Below, one piece after another: positions 44,359 to 53,247 of a DNA stretch of 64,000 nt (positions are counted from its first letter, which is position 1; each line of letters starts with the position of its first letter). The translations under genes and the position numbers were made by a program. The stretch spans positions 682,501-746,500 of the forward strand of contig NZ_AP026683.1 in the NCBI RefSeq assembly GCF_025997995.1. The letters run 5' to 3'. The stretch comes from Sediminibacterium sp. TEGAF015 (GTDB taxonomy: Bacteria > Bacteroidota > Bacteroidia > Chitinophagales > Chitinophagaceae). Under the pieces are notes generated by a model, which made no database searches, was not told the DNA's origin, and worked only from the letters and a program-made list of their open reading frames with translations.

Positions 44359-45528
44359 ATGAAAATCCAATCAACAATCAGTTTGTCCTTATCTACAATC
44401 AAATCACTGGAATGCAGCAGTTGTGGCAAATCTTATGATCATACTATTATTCAGACTTTTTCAACCTGTTGCAACGTGCCCTTGAGTGCAGCGTATGATT
44501 TACCAACAGCAGGTACAAATTTTATAAGAACCGAAGACTATTCTATGTGGAGATACCGGCAGGTATTGCCTGTATTGAGTAAGGCAAATATTGTAACGCT
44601 TGGTGAAGGATTTACACCTATGAGTCAATTGAAAAAATTAGCAACACAATTAGGATTGCAGGAATTGTGGTTAAAAGACGATGCTAAAAACCCTACCGGG
44701 TCATTTAAAGCAAGAGGGCTGAGTATGGGCGTCTCCAAAGCAAAGGAATTGGGTATCCGCAAAATGGTAATACCTACCGCAGGTAACGCCGGAGGTGCTT
44801 TGAGTGCCTATTGTGCCAAAGCTGAAATTGAAGCTACTGTTATTATGCCAAGGCACACTGCTGATACATTAAAAGAAGAATGCCGTTTGTATGGAGCACA
44901 ATTAATTCTTCTTGACGGATTAATTGATGCATGCGGTAAAATGGCAAGATCCATTGCTGCAGAAACTGGAGCATTTGACATGTCAACAATGAAAGAGCCA
45001 TACCGGTTAGAGGGAAAAAAAACACTGGGTTATGAAATTGCTGAACAATTCAACTGGTCATTACCCGATATTATCATTTATCCCGCTGGAGGCGGAACCG
45101 GGTTGATTGGCATTTGGAAAGCTTTTAAAGAATTAGTTAGCATGGGAATTGTAGACGGCCCTCTACCGAAAATGGTTTTAGTTCAATCCGATCAATGTGC
45201 ACCAATGGTGCATCTTTTTAAGGATGGAAAGCTGCCTGACAATTATGCGCCACAGTCTTCAGCGGCATATGGATTGGCAGTCCCCTATCCATTTGCCACA
45301 CAAATGATGCTGAACGTACTAAGCGAAAGTAAAGGAACTGCATTAACAGTTTCAGAAAACGAAATGGACGAAGGCATTCAGCATATTGCAGGCATTGAGG
45401 GACAATTACTGAGTCCTGAAGGTGCCGCTACATATATTGCTGCAAAAAAATTATTACATGCCCAATTTATTCAACCTTCCGACCGAGTTGTAATGGTGAA
45501 TACCGGATCATGGTACAAATACAGATAA
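44359..45528 (+). CDS. thrC: Threonine synthase
   Basis: A 389-residue PLP enzyme converting O-phosphohomoserine to threonine. An N-terminal Cys-rich segment (LECSSCGKSY, then FSTCCNVPL) precedes the catalytic core with the PLP Lys in NPTGSFKARGLSMGVSKA, the TAGNAGGALSAYCAK loop and PAGGGTGLIG. The Cys-rich start fits the thermophile/plant-like threonine synthase group. A TAGTTTTG box lies only four bases before the ATG, so a leaderless or short-leader transcript is possible. Confidence 0.88.
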   Translation: MKIQSTISLSLSTIKSLECSSCGKSYDHTIIQTFSTCCNVPLSAAYDLPTAGTNFIRTEDYSMWRYRQVLPVLSKANIVTLGEGFTPMSQLKKLATQLGLQELWLKDDAKNPTGSFKARGLSMGVSKAKELGIRKMVIPTAGNAGGALSAYCAKAEIEATVIMPRHTADTLKEECRLYGAQLILLDGLIDACGKMARSIAAETGAFDMSTMKEPYRLEGKKTLGYEIAEQFNWSLPDIIIYPAGGGTGLIGIWKAFKELVSMGIVDGPLPKMVLVQSDQCAPMVHLFKDGKLPDNYAPQSSAAYGLAVPYPFATQMMLNVLSESKGTALTVSENEMDEGIQHIAGIEGQLLSPEGAATYIAAKKLLHAQFIQPSDRVVMVNTGSWYKYR

Positions 45529-45552
45529 AGCTTTTGTATTTTGCAAGCGTAA

Positions 45553-46317
45553 ATGGCATACTTGCAAAACCAAAGAATCGTTTCTCTCGTTCCCAGTATT
45601 ACAGAGCTTTTATATGAGCTTGGTTTGGGGGATCAGGTAGTTGGTATCACAAAATTCTGTGTACACCCTGAATCTTGGTTTTGTAGCAAAACCAGAATTG
45701 GAGGCACCAAACAAATTCATATTGGGAAAATCAAATCCCTTAACCCAACACTGATTATTGCAAGTAAGGAAGAAAATGTAAAAGATCAGGTTGAGGCTTT
45801 AATGGATTGTGCGGAAATGCTGGTTACGGATGTTGTTGACTATGATTCTGCTTTAGAAATGATTGCATCAATTGGAAAAGCAACCTGTAAGTCAACAATC
45901 GCCAGTACAATCATCACTAATATTCAAAAAGAATTTCAGCACCTTGCGGCAGTTTTGAAATACAAGCAGTTACACTCCCTCCCATGTGCTTATCTTATTT
46001 GGAAAGATCCTTATATGGTTGCAGGTGGAGATACCTTTATTCATGCCATGCTACAGAAAATAAATTGCCACAATACCTATATGAATCATTTACGATATCC
46101 CATCGTTCAATTTCAGGATCAGGAATGGCAAAATGCTCAGATCGTTTTCTTATCCAGTGAACCCTACCCTTTTAAAGAAATCCATCTCAACGAACTGCGG
46201 AGTTTATATCCTGAGAAAACATTTGTATTGGCAGACGGAGAAATGTTTAGCTGGTATGGCAGCAGAATGTTGTACGCCCCTTCGTATTTTATAAAGCTGT
46301 TGGAACTGTTAAAGTAA
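45553..46317 (+). CDS. BtuF-like helical-backbone metal receptor
   Basis: A 254-residue protein of the cobalamin/siderophore-binding ABC receptor superfamily. Family features are RIVSLVPSITELLYELGLGDQVVGITKFCVHP, the IGKIKSLNPTLIIASKEEN segment and a C-terminal domain ending YGSRMLYAPSYF. It has no signal peptide or lipobox and no neighbouring BtuC/D-type genes, which is typical of orphan Bacteroidota members. The ligand is unknown. Confidence 0.85.
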   Translation: MAYLQNQRIVSLVPSITELLYELGLGDQVVGITKFCVHPESWFCSKTRIGGTKQIHIGKIKSLNPTLIIASKEENVKDQVEALMDCAEMLVTDVVDYDSALEMIASIGKATCKSTIASTIITNIQKEFQHLAAVLKYKQLHSLPCAYLIWKDPYMVAGGDTFIHAMLQKINCHNTYMNHLRYPIVQFQDQEWQNAQIVFLSSEPYPFKEIHLNELRSLYPEKTFVLADGEMFSWYGSRMLYAPSYFIKLLELLK

Positions 46318-46333
46318 CCAGAATAGAGGCTTT

Positions 46334-46341
46334 TATTTTTG
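46334..46341 (+). promoter_or_regulatory. Possible -7 element of the aldolase promoter
   Basis: TATTTTTG matches TAnnTTTG, 25 bases before the ATG at 46366. No clear -33 partner is seen. Confidence 0.35.
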
Positions 46342-46365
46342 TGCGCTTTTCATTATCTTAGCCAT

Positions 46366-47433
46366 ATGAAAAAATACAGCTCTGGGATACTATTTGGAGC
46401 AGAACTGGAAGCATTGTATAACGATGCAAAGGAAAACCAGTTTGCACTCCCTGCCGTTAATACCATCGGCACCAACACGATTAATGCAACTTTAGAAACT
46501 GCAGCTAAAGTTAACTCTCCTGTAATTATTCAGTTTTCTAATGGGGGAGCTCAGTTTGTAGCAGGAAAAGGAATGCCGAATGATGCTTTACAGGGAAATA
46601 TCTCTGGCGGTATTTCAGGTGCCTTACATATTCACAATGTAGCCAAGCATTATGGCGTACCCGTAGTTTTACACACTGACCATGCAGCAAAAAAATGGTT
46701 ACCATGGGTAAGCGGTTTAATTGATGCTGGTGAGCAATTTTATAAGGAAAAAGGTCGTCCTCTATTCAGCTCACATATGCTGGATTTGTCAGAAGAGCCA
46801 ATTGAAGAAAACATTGCCACTTCAGTTGAATTTTACAAGCGAATGGCTCCTTTAGGAATGAGCATTGAAATTGAACTTGGTGTAACCGGCGGAGAAGAAG
46901 ATGGTGTAGACAATAGTGATGTTGAAAACGACAAATTATATACACAACCACAACATGTTGCGTATGCTTATACTGAATTGAGTAAAGTGGGCAATATGTT
47001 CACGGTTGCCGCTGCATTCGGTAATGTGCACGGTGTGTATAAACCAGGAAATGTTGAATTGCGTCCTGAAATATTAAAGAATAGCCAGGACTATATACAA
47101 GCTGAATTAAAGACAGGCCCTAAACCTGTTTATTTCGTATTTCATGGCGGAAGCGGCTCACCTCAAAGCCAAATCAGAGAAGCAATTGGGTACGGTGCTA
47201 TCAAAATGAATATCGATACAGACCTACAGTGGGCTTTCTGGGAAGGAATTAAAGATTTTTACCAGAAAAACCAAGACTATTTGCAAGGGCAGTTGGGAAA
47301 TCCTGAAGGTGCAGATAAGCCCAATAAAAAATTCTATGATCCTAGGGTTTGGTTGAGAAAAGCAGAAGAAAGCTTTTCAAAACGCCTAGAAGTGGCTTTT
47401 GAAGACCTGAACTGCATCAATCGTAACGCTTAG
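46366..47433 (+). CDS. fbaA: Fructose-bisphosphate aldolase, class II
   Basis: A 355-residue zinc-dependent aldolase splitting fructose-1,6-bisphosphate in glycolysis. It contains the VVLHTDHAAKK zinc-binding block, SIEIELGVTGGEEDGVDN, FGNVHGVYKPGNV and FHGGSGSPQSQI. This is the E. coli FbaA-type (class IIA) rather than the GatY type. The start is the ATG at 46366, because the upstream TTG at 46339 overlaps a -7-like element. Confidence 0.95.
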   Translation: MKKYSSGILFGAELEALYNDAKENQFALPAVNTIGTNTINATLETAAKVNSPVIIQFSNGGAQFVAGKGMPNDALQGNISGGISGALHIHNVAKHYGVPVVLHTDHAAKKWLPWVSGLIDAGEQFYKEKGRPLFSSHMLDLSEEPIEENIATSVEFYKRMAPLGMSIEIELGVTGGEEDGVDNSDVENDKLYTQPQHVAYAYTELSKVGNMFTVAAAFGNVHGVYKPGNVELRPEILKNSQDYIQAELKTGPKPVYFVFHGGSGSPQSQIREAIGYGAIKMNIDTDLQWAFWEGIKDFYQKNQDYLQGQLGNPEGADKPNKKFYDPRVWLRKAEESFSKRLEVAFEDLNCINRNA

Positions 47434-47454
47434 TAGTAACAAAATCAATTACAT

Positions 47455-47488
47455 GAACTCCAAACCGTTGAAAAACAGTTTGGAGTTC
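47455..47488 (+). terminator. Terminator after fbaA
   Basis: An 11 bp perfect stem (GAACTCCAAAC/GTTTGGAGTTC) with a 12-base loop is followed by a T/A-rich tract without a long T run. Confidence 0.75.
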
Positions 47489-47552
47489 TATATTTTAGCG
47501 CCTATTATTTGATAATTGATTATCTTTCCGCCCCAATTTGATTGCACGATAT

Positions 47553-48479
47553 ATGAAAAAAGAGCGTGAAGAAGACTTCGAACAAAATTTAACTGGAGCC
47601 GAATCCAATCCGCAGCCAGCTGAACCTGCAAAGTCAAGATGGTTTACCCGTAAGAATAGAAATATCCTTACTTCTACTGCAGATAAAAAGGAAACACCGG
47701 AAGGTTTATGGAGTAAATGTCCTGAGTGTAACTATATCTGCACCACAAACGAATTAAAAGAAAATTTATTTGTTTGCCTTAAGTGCAACCATCACCATCG
47801 TATTGGAAGCGAAGAATATTTTGATATCATATTTGACAATGGTGAGTATGAGGTCTTATACGATGAAATCAAGAGCAAGGATTTCCTTGGATTCACCGAT
47901 TTGAAACCCTACCAGAAGCGTCTAGATGATATTCATGCAAAAACAGACCTGAAAGATTCCATGCGAGTTGGTGTTGGTAAAGCCAACGGCGAAGCATTGG
48001 TGGTTGCCTGTATGGATTTTGAATTTATTGGCGGTTCGCTGGGTAGTGTAATGGGTGAAAAATTCAGCCGTGCGGTAGATTATTGTATTGAACATAAGCT
48101 ACCCTACCTGGTAATTAGTAAAAGTGGCGGAGCCCGTATGATGGAGAGCGCTTTCAGCTTAATGCAGTTAGCTAAAACTAGCGGCAAACTTTCGCAACTT
48201 AGCGATGCTGGCTTACCATATATTTCTATGTTAACCGATCCAACTTTTGGAGGTATTTCAGCCAGCTTTGGTATGCTAGGCGACTTAAATATTGCTGAAC
48301 CTGGCGCATTGATTGGGTTTGCGGGTCCTAGGGTAATTAAGGAAACCATTAAAAAAGATCTTCCGGAAGGATTCCAACGCAGTGAATTCCTATTGGAACA
48401 TGGTTTTCTTGACTTTATTATCGATCGGAAAAATCTGAAAGAAAAGCTCGCACAACTGGTGCAATTATTCAGAAGCTAA
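47553..48479 (+). CDS. accD: Acetyl-CoA carboxylase carboxyltransferase subunit beta
   Basis: A 308-residue subunit that, with AccA, transfers CO2 from biotin to acetyl-CoA. An N-terminal zinc ribbon (Cys56, Cys59, Cys75, Cys78) precedes the crotonase-like domain with ISKSGGARMMESAFSLMQLAKTS and GFAGPRVIKETI. The ATG at 47553 is preferred over the TTG at 47538. Its stop overlaps the smpB start by one base. Confidence 0.96.
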   Translation: MKKEREEDFEQNLTGAESNPQPAEPAKSRWFTRKNRNILTSTADKKETPEGLWSKCPECNYICTTNELKENLFVCLKCNHHHRIGSEEYFDIIFDNGEYEVLYDEIKSKDFLGFTDLKPYQKRLDDIHAKTDLKDSMRVGVGKANGEALVVACMDFEFIGGSLGSVMGEKFSRAVDYCIEHKLPYLVISKSGGARMMESAFSLMQLAKTSGKLSQLSDAGLPYISMLTDPTFGGISASFGMLGDLNIAEPGALIGFAGPRVIKETIKKDLPEGFQRSEFLLEHGFLDFIIDRKNLKEKLAQLVQLFRS

Positions 48480-48910
48480 TGATGAACAATAGACAGGCTT
48501 ATTTTAACTACCATATAGAAGAAAAATATGTGGCTGGTATTGTTTTACTTGGAACGGAAGTAAAATCCATACGGGATGGTAAGCTGAGTTTCAATGATGC
48601 TTTCTGCCTTTTTGATGACGGGGAACTCTGGGTGCGTGGTCTATACATTGCCGAATATAGTCATGGCACTTCTAATAATCATATTGCGGTTCATGACAGA
48701 AAATTATTACTGAAAAAAAGAGAACTCAAAAAGCTTCAATTGAAATTAAAAGACAAAGGCTATACTGTAGTTCCTTTGAAAGTTTTCTTTACAGATAAAG
48801 GGTTTGTAAAAGTAGAAATTGGTTTGGCAAGAGGTAAAAAATTACATGACAAGAGAGAGACCATCAAAAACCGGGATGTAGAAAAGCAAATCAAAAGATT
48901 CTTAGGATAA
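48479..48910 (+). CDS. smpB: SsrA-binding protein SmpB
   Basis: A 143-residue tmRNA partner for ribosome rescue. Signature segments are YHIEEKYVAGIVLLGTEVKSIR and LARGKKLHDKRETIK, with a basic C-terminal tail. It is coupled to accD upstream and to the methyltransferase gene downstream, each by one shared base (TAATG). The tmRNA gene itself is not in the window. Confidence 0.96.
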   Translation: MMNNRQAYFNYHIEEKYVAGIVLLGTEVKSIRDGKLSFNDAFCLFDDGELWVRGLYIAEYSHGTSNNHIAVHDRKLLLKKRELKKLQLKLKDKGYTVVPLKVFFTDKGFVKVEIGLARGKKLHDKRETIKNRDVEKQIKRFLG

Positions 48911-49497
48911 TGTCAGCATTTTTATCAGCCGATTACTGGAATCAGCGCTACATAAACAATGCAGCGCAATGGGATTTAGGCAGAGTTTCGCCTCCATTGA
49001 AAGCTTATTTTGATCAACTAACCGATAAAGATATTCCCATTTTAATTCCAGGTGCCGGTAATAGCTATGAAGCCATTTATTTATTGGATCATGGATTCAC
49101 GAATATTTCAGTAATTGATATTGCTCCTGCAGTTATTCAACCCTTACAAGAGAAATTTAAAAATCAATCTGCCATCCGGTTTATACAAACTGACTTTTTT
49201 GATTGGGAAGGAAAATATGATTTGATAGTAGAACAGACATTTTTCTGTGCAATCAATCCGGATCTGAGAGAAAAGTATGTAGCTAAAATGGCCAGTCTTT
49301 TGTCCGCTAATGGCAAATTGGCTGGCTTATTATTTAACAGACAATTTGAGGGAGGCCCTCCGTTTGGTGGAGATAAAAATGCTTATCAGGTTCTATTTAA
49401 AAAATATTTTCAAATAGACATAATGGCTCCCTGCTTTAATTCTGTACCCCCACGAGCCGGTACAGAACTTTTTTTTAAGATGTCAAGAAAAAAATAA
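48910..49497 (+). CDS. TPMT-family SAM-dependent methyltransferase
   Basis: A 195-residue class I methyltransferase resembling thiopurine S-methyltransferases. It opens with the family pattern YWNQRYINNAAQWDLGRVSPPLK, has the SAM loop ILIPGAGNSYEAIYLLDHGF, and continues EQTFFCAINP and GGPPFGGD. Bacterial members methylate thiols, tellurite or selenium compounds. The substrate is unknown. It is the third gene of the accD-smpB unit. Confidence 0.86.
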   Translation: MSAFLSADYWNQRYINNAAQWDLGRVSPPLKAYFDQLTDKDIPILIPGAGNSYEAIYLLDHGFTNISVIDIAPAVIQPLQEKFKNQSAIRFIQTDFFDWEGKYDLIVEQTFFCAINPDLREKYVAKMASLLSANGKLAGLLFNRQFEGGPPFGGDKNAYQVLFKKYFQIDIMAPCFNSVPPRAGTELFFKMSRKK

Positions 49498-49550
49498 ACC
49501 GCTTGCTTTACTTCAACTAGTATAGCGGATTCTTACATGAAACTTTCTTT

Positions 49551-50594
49551 CTAGACAGCTGGCTCCTGCTGACTCAGGCAATGAAAGCTTCCCAGTCCCC
49601 AGATAATATCGGTTGAATCAATACCAACAACTTCTCTGTCTGTAAAACAGGATTGAATAATCTGCAAAGCTTTATCATCCTTTTTGCAACGGAAAGTGGG
49701 TACAATCACATGTTGATTGCTGATGTAAAAATTGGCATAAGAAGCAGGCAGCCGTTGGTCTTCGTAAATTACTTCGTCTGGCATGGGCAGTTCCACAATA
49801 TTCAATTGCTTACCTGATAAAAGCCGCATAGACTTCAATTCTTTTAGATTAGTTTGAAGCAACTCGTAATTCTCGTCTGATTTATTTTCTTCAATTACTG
49901 TGATAACCGTGTCTTCGTTCACAAAGCGAACCGTGTCATCAATATGACCATCTGTATCATCTCCAACAATTCCTTCCGATACCCATAGCACTTGCTTTAC
50001 TCCGTAATAGTTTTGTAAATAGGATTCAATTTGTTCCTTTGACAGATGCGGATTCCTGTTGGGGTTTAATAAACAGCAGGTAGAAGTTAACACTGTCCCG
50101 GCTCCGTTAAATTCAACAGATCCCCCTTCCATAATAATACCCGGATGGTAAACTGGAATATTATATTGTTTACCAATTAAAGTCGGAATCACATCATCAA
50201 GATCGTATGGAGGGTACTTATTTCCCCATGCATTGTAATTCCAGTCAACAATCACTTTCTTAAATTCCGCATTTGGATTAATTAAAAAGGCCGGTCCATG
50301 ATCTCTGCACCAGGCATCATTGGTAGGATGATGAAAAAACTGCACTTTATCCATGTTCACCCCTGCCTTATACAAATGTTCTTTGGCAATTTTTTCCATT
50401 GCTGCATCGGCCACATTGATTCTCACAAATTCGCTCATGGCCAGGTACTTTACAAACTGGCTGTAATTCGGATAAATACTATTGATTTTTCCGGGCCAGC
50501 TCGCTTCTTTATGCGGCCAGCTTAACCAGGTAGCTTCATGTTTGGCAAATTCAGCAGGGAAAATATATCCTAGATGTGCAGGTATCTGATCCAT
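49551..50594 (-). CDS. aguA: Agmatine deiminase
   Basis: A 347-residue peptidyl-arginine-deiminase-type enzyme hydrolysing agmatine to N-carbamoylputrescine. Key motifs are NDAWCRDHGPAFLIN, IIMEGGSVEFNG, DDTDGHIDDTVRF and the nucleophile Cys in GLGSFHCLSQQEP. The ATG at 50594 is used (MDQIPAHLGYIFPAEF) in place of the TTG at 50603. It lies 33 bases downstream of aguB, in an operon with bshB1. Confidence 0.94.
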   Translation of the reverse strand: MDQIPAHLGYIFPAEFAKHEATWLSWPHKEASWPGKINSIYPNYSQFVKYLAMSEFVRINVADAAMEKIAKEHLYKAGVNMDKVQFFHHPTNDAWCRDHGPAFLINPNAEFKKVIVDWNYNAWGNKYPPYDLDDVIPTLIGKQYNIPVYHPGIIMEGGSVEFNGAGTVLTSTCCLLNPNRNPHLSKEQIESYLQNYYGVKQVLWVSEGIVGDDTDGHIDDTVRFVNEDTVITVIEENKSDENYELLQTNLKELKSMRLLSGKQLNIVELPMPDEVIYEDQRLPASYANFYISNQHVIVPTFRCKKDDKALQIIQSCFTDREVVGIDSTDIIWGLGSFHCLSQQEPAV

Positions 50595-50627
50595 AAAAAG
50601 CAATTCTATACAAATAAACTTTGTTAA

Positions 50628-51503
50628 TTAATCTTCGTCGATAAATCTTTTGGTAATGGGCTGATAAGAATCTATACGGCGGTCTCTCAGGAACGGCCAG
50701 TGAGTTCTGTACTGATCTGTTTTTGAAAGGTCGAGTTCAACAACAGTTGTTTCCTCTTTATCATGTGACGCTTTAAACAATAAGCTGCCAAATGGATTAG
50801 CCACAAAGGAGCCTCCCCAGAATTGCATGGCTCCGTTTTGTTCCATGCCTACCCTGTTTACACTAACAACATGGATGCCATTGGCTACAGCATGGCTTCG
50901 CTGAATGGTCTGCCATGCATTGTATTGTTCAATATTAGTAGCTTCATCCTGACTTGTTGCCCAACCGATTGCGGTAGGATAAAATAAAATTTCGGCACCC
51001 ATTAATGCAGTAATCCTGGCAGCTTCCGGATACCATTGATCCCAGCATATCAAAACACCAAGAGTGGCAAATTTTGTTTTAAATACTTTATACCCTAAAT
51101 CACCAGGAGTAAAATAAAATTTCTCGTAATAAGCAGGATCATCGGGAATATGCATTTTCCGGTACTTGCCCAAATAGCTTCCATCTGCGTCTATCACTGC
51201 AGTAGTATTGTGATACAAACCCTGTGTTCTTTTTTCAAACAGAGAAGCAATAATAACCACATTCAATTCTGCAGCAAGTTCACTTAGTGCATTGGTAGTT
51301 GCACCCGGGATGGCTTCTGCCAATGTAAAGTTCTCATAATCTTCCACATCACAGAAATACAAGGAGGTGAACAGTTCCTGCAAACAAACAATTTGAGCAC
51401 CCTTTGCAGCTGCATCTCGAATACCTTGCATTGCTTTACTTAAGTTATCCTGCTTTACGTTGGAACAGGTCATTTGTACCATGCCCACTTTTACTTTTGC
51501 CAT
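50628..51503 (-). CDS. aguB: N-carbamoylputrescine amidase
   Basis: A 291-residue nitrilase-superfamily enzyme releasing putrescine, CO2 and ammonia from N-carbamoylputrescine. The catalytic Glu-Lys-Cys set is visible: LQELFTSLYFC (Glu), GKYRKMHIPDD (Lys) and LGVLICWDQWYPEAAR (Cys). It pairs with aguA. Its start is one base from the bshB1 stop. Confidence 0.94.
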   Translation of the reverse strand: MAKVKVGMVQMTCSNVKQDNLSKAMQGIRDAAAKGAQIVCLQELFTSLYFCDVEDYENFTLAEAIPGATTNALSELAAELNVVIIASLFEKRTQGLYHNTTAVIDADGSYLGKYRKMHIPDDPAYYEKFYFTPGDLGYKVFKTKFATLGVLICWDQWYPEAARITALMGAEILFYPTAIGWATSQDEATNIEQYNAWQTIQRSHAVANGIHVVSVNRVGMEQNGAMQFWGGSFVANPFGSLLFKASHDKEETTVVELDLSKTDQYRTHWPFLRDRRIDSYQPITKRFIDED

Positions 51504-51504
51504 A

Positions 51505-52236
51505 TTATGTTGTTATCTGAATGATATGATTAAAATCCTGGATACCGACTGTCTTTTCCGTAATAAATCCCTCTCCGTATAAAACCCCTATTTTCTTACC
51601 CATCATCATGTCCCTTCCCTTTACTGTTTCTAGGAATTGAGGAGATGAAATATAAGTGCTTGGTTCGTTTGAATCCGCGCTATAAAATTGAGTGGTATAC
51701 GCCCTGATGGATTCCATTTTCTTTTCATAGAACGGGGTTACATCAAATACAAAATCGGGCATCAATACTCTGTCCTGTATATAATGGAATACCTGTGTAG
51801 GTCTGAAAGCCTTTTGAGGATTCCCATTTTCATCAAAAGTTTCAATCTTTTGCAAACCAGCCAGAAAAGCAGCATCAGCTAACAATTTGGCGCTTCTTCC
51901 ATGATCCGGATGCCGGTCTTCTACTGCATTAGCCAAAATAACAGAAGGGCGAAATTTACGTAAGACAACAATGATTTTTTTTATATTCTCTTCAGAATGC
52001 GTAAAAAAACCATCTGCCATCCTGAGATTTTCTCGATGATGAACGCCTAAGATTTTAGCTGCATCTGCAGCTTCTTTATCTCTTATTTCAGCAGAACCTC
52101 TGGTGCCAAGTTCACCACGGGTTAAGTCGACAATGCCGACTTTTTTGCCTTGATGAATAGAGGCAAGTATGGTTCCTGAACAACTCAGTTCTACATCATC
52201 CGGATGAACACCAAAAGCCAGAATATCTAATTGCAT
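51505..52236 (-). CDS. bshB1: Bacillithiol biosynthesis deacetylase BshB1
   Basis: A 243-residue zinc-dependent PIG-L/LmbE deacetylase that removes acetyl from GlcNAc-malate. It has AFGVHPDDVELSCSGT (His11, Asp13, Asp14), DLTRGELGTRGS and ANAVEDRHPDHGRSA. The match to the BshB1 form used by Bacteroidota and Firmicutes is good. The organism therefore probably uses bacillithiol, consistent with the bacilliredoxin at 57188-57604. It leads the bshB1-aguB-aguA transcript. Confidence 0.92.
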   Translation of the reverse strand: MQLDILAFGVHPDDVELSCSGTILASIHQGKKVGIVDLTRGELGTRGSAEIRDKEAADAAKILGVHHRENLRMADGFFTHSEENIKKIIVVLRKFRPSVILANAVEDRHPDHGRSAKLLADAAFLAGLQKIETFDENGNPQKAFRPTQVFHYIQDRVLMPDFVFDVTPFYEKKMESIRAYTTQFYSADSNEPSTYISSPQFLETVKGRDMMMGKKIGVLYGEGFITEKTVGIQDFNHIIQITT

Positions 52237-52269
52237 AAAATGAAATTAATAAAAGGGTTCCATTGAACA

Positions 52270-52306
52270 TAAATAAAAAATCCTGCACCCGTGAAGGAGC
52301 AGGATT
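52270..52306 (-). terminator. Terminator after rpmE2
   Basis: On the minus strand the stem AATCCTGC/GCAGGATT is followed by TTTTTTATTT, 20 bases past the L31 stop codon. Confidence 0.85.
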
Positions 52307-52326
52307 GAATGATATGCTGCAAAGCA

Positions 52327-52578
52327 TTAGTCTTTTTTAGCGTAACGCTTCTTGAATTTGTCAATTCTACCTGCAGTATCCACCAATACGTTCTTACCAG
52401 TATAGAAAGGGTGAGAAGTATTAGAAATTTCCAATTTAATTACTGGATACTCTTTACCATCTTCGTGAAGAATGGTTTCTTTGGTAGCTGCAGTTGACTT
52501 GCACAAGAAAGATGTACCATTACTCATGTCTTTGAAGACAACGAAACGGTAATTTTCAGGATGGATACCTTTTTTCAT
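52327..52578 (-). CDS. rpmE2: 50S ribosomal protein L31, type B
   Basis: An 83-residue L31 ([29 protein letters not shown]) with the type B insertion and [24 protein letters not shown]. It lacks the CxxC zinc-binding pairs of type A L31, so it functions without zinc. It is a single-gene unit with its own promoter and terminator. Confidence 0.96.
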   Translation of the reverse strand: MKKGIHPENYRFVVFKDMSNGTSFLCKSTAATKETILHEDGKEYPVIKLEISNTSHPFYTGKNVLVDTAGRIDKFKKRYAKKD

Positions 52579-52634
52579 GTTATTTGGTTTAGGTTATACG
52601 GATTTGGCCGTATGATTATGTAAAATTTGGATTG

Positions 52635-52665
52635 CAAATGTACGGGAATTCCCTTTTTTATCCAA
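52635..52665 (-). promoter_or_regulatory. Sigma-A-type promoter of rpmE2
   Basis: On the minus strand TTG (52665-52663, in TTTGG), a 20 bp spacer and TACATTTG (52642-52635) give an exact consensus. The leader is about 50 bases long. Confidence 0.75.
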
Positions 52666-52677
52666 AAAATAGCTTTT

Positions 52678-53169
52678 TTAGCTCTTCATATTGGTAAATT
52701 GGAGTGGAACACCAAAGTCACTCGACTTACAACGGGCAATAATATCCTGTAAATCATCGATCTTCTTACCAGTAACCCGAATGATATCGTCCATAATGGC
52801 TGCCTGCACTTTGGCACCACTATCTTTAATCATTTTTACAATTTTTTTGGCATCTTCCTGTCTGAGTCCGTTTTTAACGGAGACTTCCTTTTTAATGACC
52901 TTTCCGCTTGGATATGCATCTTTGGAAAAATCAAAAGCATTTCCATCGATACCTTGCTTCATAGAACGACTGATTAGAATATCAATCAGTTGTTTCATTT
53001 GCATTTCAGTATTTACTTCCAACTGAATGATATAATCCTTTTTATTCAAGTCTACTTTTACATCGGTATCTCTGAAGTCGTACCTGGTGGCCACTTCTTT
53101 TTTAACTGTATTGATGGCATTGTCTAACACCTGAATGTCTACACTACTGGCAATATCGAATGATGGCAT
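52678..53169 (-). CDS. yajQ: YajQ-family nucleotide-binding protein (DUF520)
   Basis: A 163-residue protein with the two RNP-like domains of the family: MPSFDIASSVDIQVLDNAINTVKKEVATRYDFR at the start and IDGNAFDFSKDAYPSGKVIKKEVSVKNGL in the middle. Some members bind cyclic di-GMP and act as co-regulators, while E. coli YajQ binds GTP or tRNA. Which applies here is unknown. It is a single-gene unit with its own promoter. Confidence 0.94.
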   Translation of the reverse strand: MPSFDIASSVDIQVLDNAINTVKKEVATRYDFRDTDVKVDLNKKDYIIQLEVNTEMQMKQLIDILISRSMKQGIDGNAFDFSKDAYPSGKVIKKEVSVKNGLRQEDAKKIVKMIKDSGAKVQAAIMDDIIRVTGKKIDDLQDIIARCKSSDFGVPLQFTNMKS

Positions 53170-53184
53170 ATGCTATTTTTTTTA

Positions 53185-53218
53185 CAAAGTTACAAAAAAA
53201 GGCCCTGGTAGACACCAA
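53185..53218 (-). promoter_or_regulatory. Sigma-A-type promoter of yajQ
   Basis: On the minus strand TTG (53218-53216), a 23 bp spacer and TAACTTTG (53192-53185) match the consensus at the upper spacing limit. The ATG is 16 bases beyond the -7 box. It overlaps the upstream gene's terminator. Confidence 0.5.
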
Positions 53219-53222
53219 GGCC
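53194..53222 (-). terminator. Terminator after the TonB-linked receptor gene
   Basis: On the minus strand the stem GGCCTTGGT/ACCAGGGCC (one G-U, 4-base loop) runs straight into seven T residues. Confidence 0.85.
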
Positions 53223-53247
53223 GTATTATACGACATGAGAGAAAAAC